Shown here one piece after another: positions 1 to 12,500 of a DNA stretch of 64,000 bases (position 1 is the stretch's first letter; each line of letters starts with the position of its first letter). The DNA is from Ecdyonurus torrentis (taxonomy: Eukaryota; Arthropoda; Insecta; Ephemeroptera; Heptageniidae): positions 14,005,890-14,069,889 of the forward strand of contig OX439136.1 in the NCBI GenBank assembly GCA_949318235.1, written 5' to 3'. Below the pieces are notes generated by a model. It was not told the DNA's origin. It saw only the letters and a list, made by a program, of their open reading frames with translations, and ran no database searches. Both the position numbers and the translations under genes were made by a program.

Positions 1-1180
1 ATGAACTAGTTAAACAGTGTAATCTGTGTAATACTAAATAATAAAAAAATAAAAAAAAAAAAAAAAAAAAAAAGAGGAAAGAAAGAAATAAAAGTCGACG
101 ATTTATTTATAAGGAATGAACAAATTTAATGCTCAATATACATTTTATTTTTCATACATTTTATTTTACAATTTCTTTTTTCTGTTTTTAAGTACTGTGA
201 GATGTACTCGTATAAAATTATGGAATAATAATAATAATAATAAAAATTTCCTAATTAATTTATATCCAAGCTTATTTCAATTCCATTATTTTTCTATCAC
301 TTTAATTCTATTTTTCTTCAAGAATAAATCTTATCAAGTTACAAAAATTATTTTTCCAAACATAATTATCGCACAAATACACATGAATCTCACAATACTT
401 AAATTTTTTTATATATATATTCTAATTTATTCAAAATCAAACACAAAAAGTGTACATTTTTTCCCTTTATAATCATAATAATAAAAAAATTGCATCATAA
501 TTAAAAAATAATTATATTAATAAAATAGTAAGTTTAAAAATTATATTTTATTATTATTATTATTTTCACCACAGATGCAAAATTTTTATTACTTTAATTT
601 GGATGGATTAAACATTTTTTTTTATATAATAGCACATTTTTAACACTTTGACAAGAATTTATACATAAAAAATAGCGTGCCTCTAAATTTATTTAGGGCT
701 GATTTCAAAACGATATTTTTTGGGGTATTGATTACTAAGTAATAGAAATACTTTATTATTCTCTAGATGTATATATATATATATAGTATTAATTTTTTAT
801 ATATATAATTTATACTAATATATTGTTTTATTTTGTTAATATTTTTGGACGGTGTTTTCAACTCAAATGAAAGTAATATTTATCACCATCATTTTGGAGA
901 GAAATTAATTCTATATTCAGCCTATAAAGAGAGAGAAATAAAATTACTCCTTAAGTCTTACATAAATGAATATGACAAAAACATCTAAATATATATATTT
1001 TTAATTTTTTAAGAATTGCAATATTCTCAAATTTACACATTTTCATTACTATGTTTTTCTTTGTATAAAACAAAATATTTGATGATTTGAAAGGCAAAAC
1101 CTAATTATTCATAAATTTTTTTAACTCATTTTATTAAAATATTCATAAAAACTATAATAAATACCTGATTCTTTTTCTCA

Positions 1181-1535
1181 TTAAAGCGATACTATGGGGT
1201 AAATAAAATGCCTTCTTCAAAGTTATATATTGGTATGAAGTCCCCATATATGCATTTATTACGTCCCTTAACTCTTCCGTACCCCCGTAAACTCGCGATA
1301 ATCCTGTAAAGTAGGCAACCCGTGCCTTAGCTTTCTATTGTTATGCGACATCTCTGACGTCAGGGATAGATAAAACAATAGAAAGCTACGGCGCAGGTTG
1401 CCTACTTTACAGGATTATCATGAGTTTACGTGGCTACGGAAGAGTTAAGGGATGTAATAAATGCATGTACGGGGACTTCACAACAATATCTAACTTTGAA
1501 GAAGGCATTTTATTTACCCCATAGTATCACTTTAA
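1181..1535. mobile_element. TTAA fold-back element, family A copy 1
   Basis: Two arms of about 160 bases form a near-perfect inverted repeat. Left end TTAAAGCGATACTATGGGGT, right end ACCCCATAGTATCACTTTAA. The loop contains TGACGTCA (1355-1362). There is no ORF. TTAA at each end suggests a piggyBac-type MITE. Confidence 0.85.
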
Positions 1536-2461
1536 ATTAAAATATGCAGATTCAAATTTATAGTTTAAAGTTTAATGATACAAAAAGTATCAAAATTGAG
1601 ATTGCAATCATCTTTAGATTTAATTGGTCCTAAAAAAAAAAAAATCCAAATAATATAATATATTTTCTTTGAACACTATCAATTAGGTGTCTTAAAATGT
1701 TTGAAAGATTAAAGCTAAAAATAACCCAAAAAATAGTTTACATATTTTTAAAAGCACCTTTTTTTTTTTCATTATCATACGCAGATTTTAAAATGATCAT
1801 GTTATAAATAATAAATATGATTGTGCAAGTTAAAAAAAAAAAAAAAATTAATTCAATCAAATTTATTATTCATTTAAAATATTGTATTGTGTAAACATGT
1901 GTTTAAAGCTATGCAAATTTACAGCATTTCTATAGTGAAGCTTATTTTTTGTCAATTTATTCAATTTTTGTATTTCCATAACTAGCATTTTTTTTTTTTT
2001 TTTTTTTAATTATCAGCAGAAAAAATTCAAAGTTATAAAAAATATTTCCTTGAAAAAAGGAACGGAGTTTATGAAATAGATACTTGTAAAAAATGATAGT
2101 ATAATTACAACAACAAAAATTAAGAGCTAATAACACATATATAAATTTTTATTTAAACTCATTTTAAATGTCTTTTGAAGTTTTAAAGCTTATAAAATCA
2201 ATAAATTTAGGAATTTTAATGTCTTTTTCTCAGCTGATTTTAAAATGTAATATATTTTCAGCTTTCCAGAAATTTTAATCTGATAATTTGTATGAAATTA
2301 TTGTAACTATTTACCATTTTATTATTACTATTTTTTTATTTTCTTTTTTAAACTTAACGTTTCCGTTTTCTACCAACTTAAATTTCAATTAAGTAAAAGA
2401 AAATTAATTTATCATTCTTTAAATTTTACATGATAAAATAAAATTTTGCAATACCATCATG

Positions 2462-2690
2462 TAAGGTGACTCGCCAAATTAAAAATACAAATACAGTATT
2501 TTGATAGAAACGGGAAACAAAAAACTGAAGTAAAGCTTGAATTTTGCACTAACTTTTAGTTTTTGATCCAATGAACTTTAATTAGGAAGTAAATAGCTTC
2601 TTCTTCTTCTTCTTCTTCTTCTTCTTCTTCTTCTTTTTTTTTTTTTTTTTTTGTTTGTTTGAAATTTGGCTAGTCACTTCACTTGCTAGT
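2462..2690. mobile_element. Fold-back element family I copy 3 with (CTT)n expansion
   Basis: It has the same core (AAGCTTGAATTTTGCACTA) and outer pair GACTCGCCAAATT / AATTTGGCTAGTC. The right arm is interrupted by a (CTT)n tract at 2598-2633 and a poly-T run. Confidence 0.55.
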
Positions 2691-3159
2691 ACATTATGCT
2701 AAAACTTGATACAAACAAAATGCATAATATATAAAAATGAGATTCAAAAAATTTAATTTCTCTGAATTTTAATTCAGCTTATTTCTTTTTGTTATACATA
2801 TAAAAAAATTGAGGCACGCTTAAAAACTAAATATTACACTATAATATGTTTATATATTTATATATATTTTTTATCTTATAAGTGTAAAAATAAATATAAA
2901 CACAGATATTAAATTAACGTAGGTATTTTTACTCTTTTTTATATATATTCTTACCATTTTTTTTATCAGAATATTTATTTGAAAAATAAAATCAATAACA
3001 ATCATTATTTTCAGGAAAAAAATTATTTTGAAAATAATGATATGAATAATGCAAAGTCTCGTGTCATAACATAAAAAAATAAATAAAAAGTATTCTGTCA
3101 TTATTTTATTTAGGGCTTATGAAATAATGAACGTTCAGTTATGACACTACAAAACCTGC

Positions 3160-3500
3160 TTAAGGGAGTAAGGGACCGACATCGGCCATTAGACTCAAAT
3201 TTTTCTTGTCAAAAAAATCTGAAAATTTGCACAATGATACTTCAGCTTGAGACAATTTCAAATATATATATAAAAAATTTGGGGGTCACCGTGTAAATTA
3301 ATTTTATATGATTTTTTGAAATTTTAAGCCCATACGGCCCAATGTTAATTTCAATAATTTTTTTCTTTTTTTCGGGACGATCAAACGTCATGAAATTTTT
3401 ATCACAGCTAGGTGAGACCCTTAGCTACACAATGACACCAAATTTAGACCCAAAACACTTCTAGTTTTTTAGATATAAGGTCGGTACCCTACTCCCTTAA
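3160..3500. mobile_element. TTAA fold-back element, family B
   Basis: The ends are TTAAGGGAGTAAGGGACCGA and TCGGTACCCTACTCCCTTAA, short terminal inverted repeats bracketing about 300 bases without an ORF. Confidence 0.75.
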
Positions 3501-3912
3501 ATTTTATATTAAAAAAAAAAAAAAAAAAAAGAGAGAGAGAGAGAGAGATTATGTATTTACGAAAAATAAAACCATTTTAATTTCATAAAAGCACTCTCAA
3601 ACAAATCATTTTCTTAAATATATCTTCTTCTTTTTCTTTTACCATTGAATGAAACATTATCACAAAGTTATTAAAAAATAACAAGTATTATCTGACTTAC
3701 AAAATAAATGGGTTCTTTCAGAAATATTGTTTCACATTTTTTTTAAATAACAAAGTCTTTAACATTTTTTTTAATTATGAAAACAATACTTTAGAACCAA
3801 TAACAAAAAAAAAAAAAAAAAAAAGAAAAAAAATACATAAAGAGTGTATTTTCCTTTTTCCTCCATTTACAAATAATAATATAATAATTAGAGACAAGAT
3901 TTTTAGGTGAAA

Positions 3913-3960
3913 ATGGCAGTTCCACTTGCAAAAATTGCTAAAATGGCATCACAACTTACT
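3913..3960 (+). CDS. Orphan candidate coding exon (mitochondrial-leader-like)
   Basis: Here ATG opens 16 codons, MAVPLAKIAKMASQL plus T, followed directly by a consensus donor GTAAGT at 3961. Just upstream is TTTTTAG|GTGAAA, which could be an acceptor for a 5' UTR exon. The peptide is short, basic and Ala/Leu-rich, like the start of a small mitochondrial protein such as an ATP synthase subunit g. No second exon was found downstream on this strand, so it may be a relic or chance. Confidence 0.25.
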
Positions 3961-4377
3961 GTAAGTTTGCATATATATTATTGCCAAGCTTTTAGCAGTG
4001 AAGTACCAATTTTAAATATCAAACTTGCAGGCGTAATTATCATTTTCTCCTAGAAATCCGGTCTCTAATAATAATAATAATAGAAGAATAAAATTGTGAT
4101 AAGGGGGGAAAAAAATAGTAAAATTAAAATATCTTTAACATTTCCATAATGGTCTTTTCACACAGTGCAATATTTTTAACGCACAATAAATTGATTGCAT
4201 TCTAGCTCTATTTAAAACCATTAAATTTTCATGCAGTCAATTTTTTTTTTTTTTTTTTTGTACACATGATTAGGATGATATATTTTACCATTGAAATTCA
4301 ATACGTTTTCTTAAAATAATAGCATTGTAAACGTAGTGCAACATTTTGTATAGTAAAATATATTATCACTATCTTGT

Positions 4378-4560
4378 GTACACTCTTGGATAACCAAAAC
4401 TTAATATCAAAGGTTATTCTGCTTTGCAAACAAAACGGCTAAAAGTTTTTGTTTCATTCTGTGCACACGTTTTGCTAACTGGCAACAAAGCATTTTTAGT
4501 TTCTGTCTTTACAAAGTAGCATCACCTTTGATGTTAAGTTTTAGCTGTCCAGAAGTGTAC
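4378..4560. mobile_element. GTAC-ended inverted-repeat element
   Basis: The left end GTACACTCTTGGATAACC pairs with the right end GGACAGC..AGAAGTGTAC type inverse, and a second paired block is AAAACTTAATATCAAAGGT. No ORF. The TA-flanked CTTGG/CTGG termini resemble Tc1/mariner MITEs. Confidence 0.7.
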
Positions 4561-5190
4561 AATACTAGATGTGAATAGGCTCATTAAATTAAAGATATTT
4601 ACATTGCGGTCCCAAAATTAGGGATAGTTGAAAAGTGACAAGCTGAATTTTTGCCTAATTATTTAAAAAAAATTATCTTAGGCATTTTTTTAAATTTTTT
4701 TTTTTAACCTATATACTGTAAAATAGTACTGTAAATTGATAAGTGTAAAAGCTTTTTTTTTAACAATATAATAATTAAATACAATACTATAAAGAAAGAA
4801 TAATTATATTTTTATTCTGTCACAAGAGAAAGTTTAGTTTGTTGCTGATCTGGGAACAATACTGGTTGTGTGAAAGTGACCTTCATATCCATGAACTTCC
4901 ACATTTTTTGCTTTCATACAACTGAAATAACATGTTCCATTTTTTTTTTTTTTTTTTTTTTTTTTTGACAGTGACAATGTAAACTTTTGATATAATAGTT
5001 ACTCTTTATTGCTCTTTTATAAAGTATGTATTTACATTATTTTTCAAAATATTTTTTCAACTTTTTTAAAAGGGTGAAAAATATTGATAAATTATTATTT
5101 TTTTATTGATTTTTGCATAAAGGTTGTGATATTAATATCAAAATACTAGTGACAAAATACTATTTATCATTTCAAAAAGAAAAATGTATT

Positions 5191-5299
5191 GTACAGCTCT
5201 GGCCAAAAGTTCCTGAACGGGGCAGCGGCGGCCGCTGCGTTTTCTCATAAAGATAACATAGGGTGGTTATCGTTCGGGAACTTTTGGCCAGAGCTGTAC
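5191..5299. mobile_element. 109-bp GTAC-ended MITE
   Basis: Perfect 20+ base terminal inverted repeat: GTACAGCTCTGGCCAAAAGT at the left and its inverse at the right. The centre is GC-rich (GGCAGCGGCGGCCGCTGC). The terminus is of Tc1/mariner style. Confidence 0.85.
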
Positions 5300-5586
5300 A
5301 TACAAAAGCAGGAGACAATTTATGTCTTATGAGAAAAGAAACAATTTATTATAATAACAATAAAATATAAGTTAGCACACTCACACCAAAAGCATGAATA
5401 GTTTAAGAATCTTTGTATTTTTTTCCCTCATCCCTTGATCAGTTTATAACTCAATTGAATTCCAAAATAGATTTTATATACTGTATGTATATTTATATCA
5501 GTAATAAAATTGTTATTTTTATACAAGAATAATGCAATGCTGGACCCAAGGTTCATATAATAAAGAGGTTGAGCGCAGTACAAAAC

Positions 5587-5838
5587 TCATGCATTCGATT
5601 TCATTTTGCGATGGATTGTACTTGGTTCTAAGCCAATACGATGCCGTTCACCAGCTACGTCCCTGATAAGGTGAACAAAATTGTAAGTGGCGATATGACG
5701 TCTTTGGTGAACTTCTTTAAGCTGCGAGACCTTGGCCAAAACTGTTCCCGTAGCATCTAACCTCTTATATATGGACCTTGAGCTGGACCATAAAAAATAT
5801 TTACAATTATAGGTTTCATATAATTTTGAAATGGGCAT
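5587..5838 (-). other. Unrecognised minus-strand ORF downstream of CD164
   Basis: 83 codons, including LDATGTVLAKVSQLKEVHQR and IRDVAGERHRIGLEPSTIHR. Composition is balanced compared with the AT-rich flanks. It lies on the CD164 strand, beyond its candidate polyadenylation signal. It could be a mobile-element remnant; the function is unknown. Confidence 0.2.
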
Positions 5839-5942
5839 GAATGAAGGATGAGTTTAAAGAAATCAAACTGTATTTACGTAAATGATAGGGGTGAAAAATG
5901 AGAAAGGATTTAACAGCAAATTATTACTAAGCTTTCATTGGC

Positions 5943-5973
<31 letters not shown>

Positions 5974-6102
5974 CCATCCTTTTCTTTGATCAACAATTAT
6001 AAAAATTATCTCCATTTATTTATAATTTGTCAAATATATTTTTTATGTTTTTTTAAAATTAATTATATGAAGAGATATATAGGCCTATTTATGTATAGCA
6101 GC

Positions 6103-6138
<36 letters not shown>

Positions 6139-6340
6139 CATTGAAAATTGAATTTTAAAGATTGCACAAATATATAAAGTTGCTAATTACTATTATATTT
6201 TCTGTTAATAAATTAAAATGGCAACTGATTTAATTTTAATATATTGTTATTATTATGTTTTTAAACACAATGTTCTAAGATTTATATGGCTTTAAGAGAT
6301 GAGATATCTAGAACATTGAAATAAAGGTGCAATTTTTTTG

Positions 6341-6346
6341 TTTATT
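6341..6346 (-). terminator. Candidate CD164 polyadenylation signal
   Basis: AATAAA on the minus strand about 90 bases past the CD164 stop. It is the nearest canonical hexamer, but AT-rich flanks make chance hexamers common. Confidence 0.4.
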
Positions 6347-6436
6347 ATATAAAGACAGATCATTGTGGAAATAGGAGTTTTTTTTTCTTTTCTTTTTTCA
6401 GATAGAGAAAAGTCTTTTTTCATCTTGTGAAGATAC

Positions 6437-6531
6437 TTATAGTGTATGATAATTACGTTCAGTGCGTGCCTTGTAGAATTTCCAAGCTACAAATGAGATT
6501 GCCATACAGCCCAGAGCTAGTACTATACCAC
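6437..6531 (-). CDS. CD164: CD164 exon 5 (membrane span and lysosomal tail)
   Basis: Acceptor TTCCAG, phase 1. It encodes the transmembrane segment, then WKFYKARTERNYHTL and a TAA stop. The basic stop-transfer residues and the terminal NYHTL are the hallmark of endolyn-type CD164. Confidence 0.93.
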
Positions 6532-9500
6532 CTGGAATAAAATATAATAACATAATTAGATCACGCCTTGTCACTCATAGACAAGGATAGTTGGGGAGTT
6601 GTATAGGAAAAACAAATCCTACAAATTTTATGCTCTTGGGAGAAATTCTCTAACTCATTTTTGAATATGCAAGCTGAGTGCAGCTTTTTCAGTATAATTT
6701 TATCATTCATACAATATGCATATCATCACATTAATGCACAAACTGTTTAATTGCAAAAGCAAAACAGTTCAAAACAATTTACAATAATAGTTTTGACTTA
6801 CTGTAACTGCTTATGAAGCTCCACTGTTTCTACTCTTATGCTACGATATTGATGCTTCCGCATCAAAAGCGAGCATCTACAGTTTCCATCTACACTCTCC
6901 GCCACCGAGCATCTGTAATGTTAAGCTTATGACCGCTAGTCGAGTTATAGCTCTGCTTGGAAAGTGTTGATAGTCATTTTGTCGGAAATCTGGAAAGTGT
7001 AGATGCTCGCTTTTGACGCGGAGGCATTGAGATATATGTTTCAACTATATATTCTGCTAGAGCTTAACTTTGGATTATATTTTTTTCAAAAGATTTTTTT
7101 TATTTATTACCTATTGTTAATGTAATTTTAAGAATGGGTATTTTGCACTAATTAATTAAATAATGATATACAGTATGTAACTACAATCAAATAAGCATCG
7201 GGCAGATAATTTTTATCAACTCAATCAGCATTGGATTGGGTTCTCTGGGGCTTCAGTATTTGGCATTTGAGTTTAAAGAGGTCATATGGGGGGGGGGGGG
7301 GGGGGGTAGGGGGGCAGCTGACACAAACATATTAATTTATTATTTTTGCTTCGAGGGATCAAAATTGGTGGGGGCTATTCAGCAAATGCAACCTTCTCAA
7401 ATGGACAATCTTAAGTTTGGCATTAATGCAAATTTTTTCCAGTGCTCTATGCTCCAAAATTAAATTAATTGATGAAAAAATGAAGCTCTTTCATACTAAT
7501 TTGATAACAAAAGTTCCACGTTCTAAAGCACATTTATAGAAAAGCTAAATTTTAATGTTTTGTCAATAAAATCTATACATATGGCAAAACAACGTCTTTC
7601 CTGCCAAAAGCTGCATCCGGGGTGCTAAACCAATCAGAGAGCGTATTATAAACCTACCAGCCAATCACAGTTGACTTTACGTAGTTAATTACATTACACC
7701 CTCTTGACTTTATTGTAAACGTTGCAAAATCCATTGTCTTTAAAAGATTTAACTAGAGGTTAACTGTTTCAACTAACAGAGATTGTAAGGAAATTTTATT
7801 GCAATAAGAGCTTACCGATGAAGCTTGGTCCATCAAATCTACGATCAGTGTGAGGAACTGGTGTTGGTGATGGCATAGGTGTAGTGATTGGCACAGGGGT
7901 TGTAGTATTGGACGCAGGTGTCGTTGTGTTGCTAGCAGGGGTGGTGGTTGGTGGGATACTTGTCGTTGTGTTGGGGGCTACAGTTGTAGTAGTTGTTGTT
8001 GTTGTTGTCGTCGTAGATGTGGTGGTCGTGTTAGTAGCAGCAGTGGTCGTAGTTGCAGTACCTGAAAACAAGTAATTAGTTGATACAGTATCAATATTGA
8101 ATTACTATACTTCATTATTAATTTTAGCTATGTAATGCCAAATTACATCGTCAACGTTACCGATTAAATTAATTTTTAATATTGTCATCCATGCGAAGGA
8201 GTAAAAAAATGGTGAAAATAGGTTGTGCACTCAATGTAATTCCATTTGTTCATTTAATTTTATTATTTATTCGGGAATACTTTAATTAATGACATAGGCA
8301 GCAGTAACCTGAAGTTTATATTTTTCTTTCTGAAGATGTTTTTTAATTACATAGTGAAGAGCACCCCCCCCCCCCCCATTTTTTTTTAATTATTAAATAT
8401 ATTGAGAGCTACGCGGCAGTTCGGTACTTCCGCAATTTCCACGGGTGAATTTTTGGAACATCTGCAGTCTCTGCTGCGCCTACTAATGGCACATCTGTGC
8501 CATTAGTGAATTTTAAGAGAGAGTCAAATTTTTGTGAGTTAAAAGATTCCTTACAAATGAAAAATTGAAAACTTAAGGAATGAGAAGGAATGTGTACAAC
8601 TATGTGAGAAAGAAAATAAATTAATCTGGCCCACAATTAAATCTATATAGCATTACAAGTTGCAATGTGATATATACCTATATTTACTAGCAAACTCATT
8701 AATAGTACCATACTGTACCAATGCTCAAATATAAAACGAGAGTAAAATTTACCTAGTAAAACAAATCATAAACTGACATTGGATTGGAGGGGAAGATATG
8801 CAAGTAATGTGTCTTTTAACACCTCAACACCTCAACACCTTGAACAAAAAAGTTGCGTAATATCCTATCAAACCTGAAAATCAACGTTGATTTGGCCGGC
8901 GTCATTGATTTCTAATTTATTTTCCATTCACAAAATGCCACTGCTGGTCACTGACGTCACGTCTCGCCTGGTCCACACACAAGTAAACCGGGCGAGCTGT
9001 GATGTCACTGACCGGCAGCGGCATTTTGTGAATGAAAAATAAATTAGAAATCAATGACTCCGGCCAAATCAACGTTGATTTTTAGGTTTGTTAGGATATT
9101 ACGCTACTTTTTTGTTCAAGGTGTTCTACGCCTTTAAATATTGGTACCTGGCATCTCATTAATAGCATGCAATATTGAATGTATATTTACTGTAGAATGA
9201 AGGACAAAAAGCAGATAAAAAAAAATATATATACATCAACAATAAGTATAGGTGTTGCAATTGTATAGTATGGTATAGTATCTGTTTACATTGCACTGAG
9301 ATGAGAACAACAAGATCAAATAAAGGTCATGTTATTTATACTTTTGTAAGATGTGATACAGAGTAAAATATTATGGAAATGACAAAATGAAGGTGAAAGA
9401 AGCATACATATATTGACTTATTTTTAGATGCTAGTCTCATATTCATATTTGAAAAGGAGGGGAAAACCATTGCCGTTGACATATATGATGATAGAATTTT

Positions 9501-12500
9501 TTTACGTATTTTTAATAGAAAACAACAGAGAGTAGAGCACTGAAAATTATACAATGCAAAAAAGTCTCTAATTTATATAGTTACTTGCAACTTAGGGAAG
9601 GCCCTTGCTAGTATTTCTATTCTTATCTTTATTATTAATCCTAACTGCACTCCCCCCTCCCCTTAAATTGAATAAGTATTGCATTACACACATGGGGGTA
9701 CATACAGTCTTTGTACATACAGCCATACCATATCACATTAATTAGAACATGAATTTGGAATGAAAGAAACAGTGACTGAGAAGTATGAGAGCAGTGTGTT
9801 ACGGTGGTTTGGTCATGTTGAGAGAATGGGTGATGAAAGAATTGCAAAACAGGTATTCCATAGCAGAGTGGTTGGAAGGAGAGATAGAGGCAGCTTGCCT
9901 AAAACATCATGGTCTCAAGTGGTTGGGGAATGTTTGAAAAATAAGAATGTACATAGTATGAGATGCAAAAGAAAGTGTATGAAACAAGATATGAATCTAA
10001 TGGAAGCAAGAGAAATATGTCAGGATAGAAATCTGTGGAGGTATATCACTGGGTCAGGCTAAAAATAGTAAAAACCATCGATGTTGTTGGCTTGCCCTGA
10101 AAGGGACTATAGCGTCATGATATGTAGGCCTATGTATGAATTTGGCTAAAAATAATAAATAAAAATTATTAGGATAATAAACATTTACTATTCAAATATT
10201 CTATACACAAACATTAGGCTATAGTTTTATAGGGTAGTTTCATTCATGTTAAAGTTGACTTCATAAATGAGTAATAAATAGCATTGGCCCGTATAGGAAA
10301 ATGGCACTTTTTGCCAGTTTAAAAATACTTCGCCAATTTTTTTGAGAGCATTGATGCTGTTAACAGGTTGAATTAGTACCTCAAGTATGCAAGAAAAATA
10401 ATAATGACCAAAAAATAGCTAATTTACCACAAAAAAAAAAAAACTACGTTTGTCCTATGCTGAGCAATGTTATTCATTGCTCAAGAAGAGCACCGAAAAG
10501 CACTCAGAATGACGTCATGCGTACACACCCTATAAATTGATTTATGTACTTACTTGTAGTGATTGGAGGTGTAGTCGTCTGGGGAATAGTTTTACCTAAA
10601 ATTGAAATTATATACTTAGTTTTGTGCAAGGTATTATAACTTAATGCTAAACAAATCAATTATTTTATTATGTAGGGGGGGGGGGGGGGGGGGGGGAGTC
10701 CATATCAACGATTCTATAGGTACGATATGCCACACTAATATTGATGGTTAATTTTTGGGTACCGGTATCATTCCTTATCTTTTAACACTGAACAAATGAC
10801 ACACAAAATTAAAAAAAATAATAATAATCATTGGTGTCCTATTTTTAGTAATTTTTTTTTAAGTTACAAGGGGGAAGGGGGGGGGGGAGAGAGAGATTGC
10901 CTGCCAATACTACTTTTAACATGTTCCAATAATTCAATAGGGTTATGCAAAAACTCAATTTTTATTTTATATATTTTTTTTAAGTTGGTTTAAGAAACTA
11001 CGTAATGTCTATCTCGTATTTTGTCAGGCAAAATGTCTATCTCGAGATAGACATTTTGCTTCGCCTGACAAAATACCAGACAGACATTTTGTTCGCAACA
11101 AGATCGATATGCTCCATGTATATTTCTTCTCTATTTAGTATAATATACTTAAAATTGAACAAATATATACTTACACGCATTGAAATCAGTGATGAGATCA
11201 TGGATTTCGCTGACATGGATAAAATTTGATGCACAACGATTAAGAGTAATGCACCATGTACAACCTGAAGTAGGTTGCTTATTTTCAGGTACACAAACTT
11301 CACAAGTTGTTCTATTGATACACGTCTCCATGTTCAGACAATCCGTGGCATTTGCAACCACGCTATAACAAGTGCCATCTACATTGACAGAAGACATACA
11401 AGCTGCGATACCATTGTGATTCCAAACCATACTGCAAGAGTTGTTGCCAAAACTCACGCATTCCGTGCAGTTCAACGTAGTCGGGCATGTTACAACTGGG
11501 TCAACTGTAACATAAAAAAAAAAAAATAATAATAATAAATAATAATAATAAATAAAAGTTTAATATGAGATCGTTGAATTTGGAGAAACATAAAATTAAG
11601 TGTTTTTGTATGAAGACATGTTTATAAAAAAAATCAACTCCCCCTTCCCCCCTTTCAATTTGAAAGTCTATACCGGTAGTGGCAAATATAGGGTGGTTTC
11701 ATTCATGTTAAAGTCGACGCTATACGTGAGTGCTAAATAACGTGGACCAGTATCGGAAAATGACTCATTTTGCTAGTTTAAAAACACTTCACAATATTTT
11801 GTTAGAGCATTGATGCTGTTAACAGGTTGAATTAGTTTTTCAAGTATGCAAGAAAAACAATAATACAGTAACCAAAAAATGTATAATTTTCCAATGACAA
11901 TAGCCAAAAAAACTACGTTTGTCCTATGCTGAGAAATTTTATTCATTGCTCAAGAAGAGCATCAAAAAGCATTCAGAATGACGTCATGCGCACACACCCT
12001 TATTACAGGGTGTGTTTTTAAGACCTGTAAACCACCAGACAAGGTAGAAAACAGTGAGAGAAAAAAAAATATATATATATATATATATAGATGGATGGAT
12101 GGATTTAAATTAACAGTGATACATAATAGGATGTATCCGCATAATGTCATAAGCTTCGAAGCCATACTGAGTGATGATCCAATACCGGCCCATGTTGTTT
12201 AGTGATCCAGCATGGCATAGACTTGTACAGTATATGAATGCATACACCCTATAGAAATAAATGTTTTTAAAAAATGGTACAATAACAAAAATAAATAAAT
12301 AAAAGATCAATTAAAAATAATCAATAATTTTCCACGCTAATAATATATATATTTTTTTTTTTGCCATTTTGTGCAGCAAAAATTTTTACTTCCATTTAAC
12401 TAATGGAACAATTATATGTATATGATAAACAATTTGCTGCGCAAAGTTACAGTAAATATGTAAGTGAATAAATGCACCATTATAATACGTATATCAGTAA

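Larger units (their letters stand above)
1..6340. other. Gene-poor AT-rich flank
   Basis: Apart from fold-back elements at 1181, 2462, 3160, 4378 and 5191, the orphan exon at 3913 and an ORF at 5587, I see only AT-rich sequence with poly-A/T runs (for example 49-73, 1830s, 5941-5971, 6107-6136) and a short (GA)n at 3531-3549. Confidence 0.6.

Noticed and set aside
7884..8075. Val-rich plus-strand ORF
   Set aside because: Antisense shadow of the Thr-rich CD164 mucin exon.
8409..8636. 75-codon minus-strand ORF with a hairpin (GGCACAGATGTGCC)
   Set aside because: It is intronic to CD164, with no splice support and no recognisable protein; the palindrome is short and isolated.
11005..11529. Several overlapping ORFs on both strands
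   Set aside because: They overlap CD164 exon 2; only the spliced minus-strand frame gives the cysteine-rich domain. The hairpin at about 11010-11080 (TGTCTATCTCG palindrome) is noted but has no other support.
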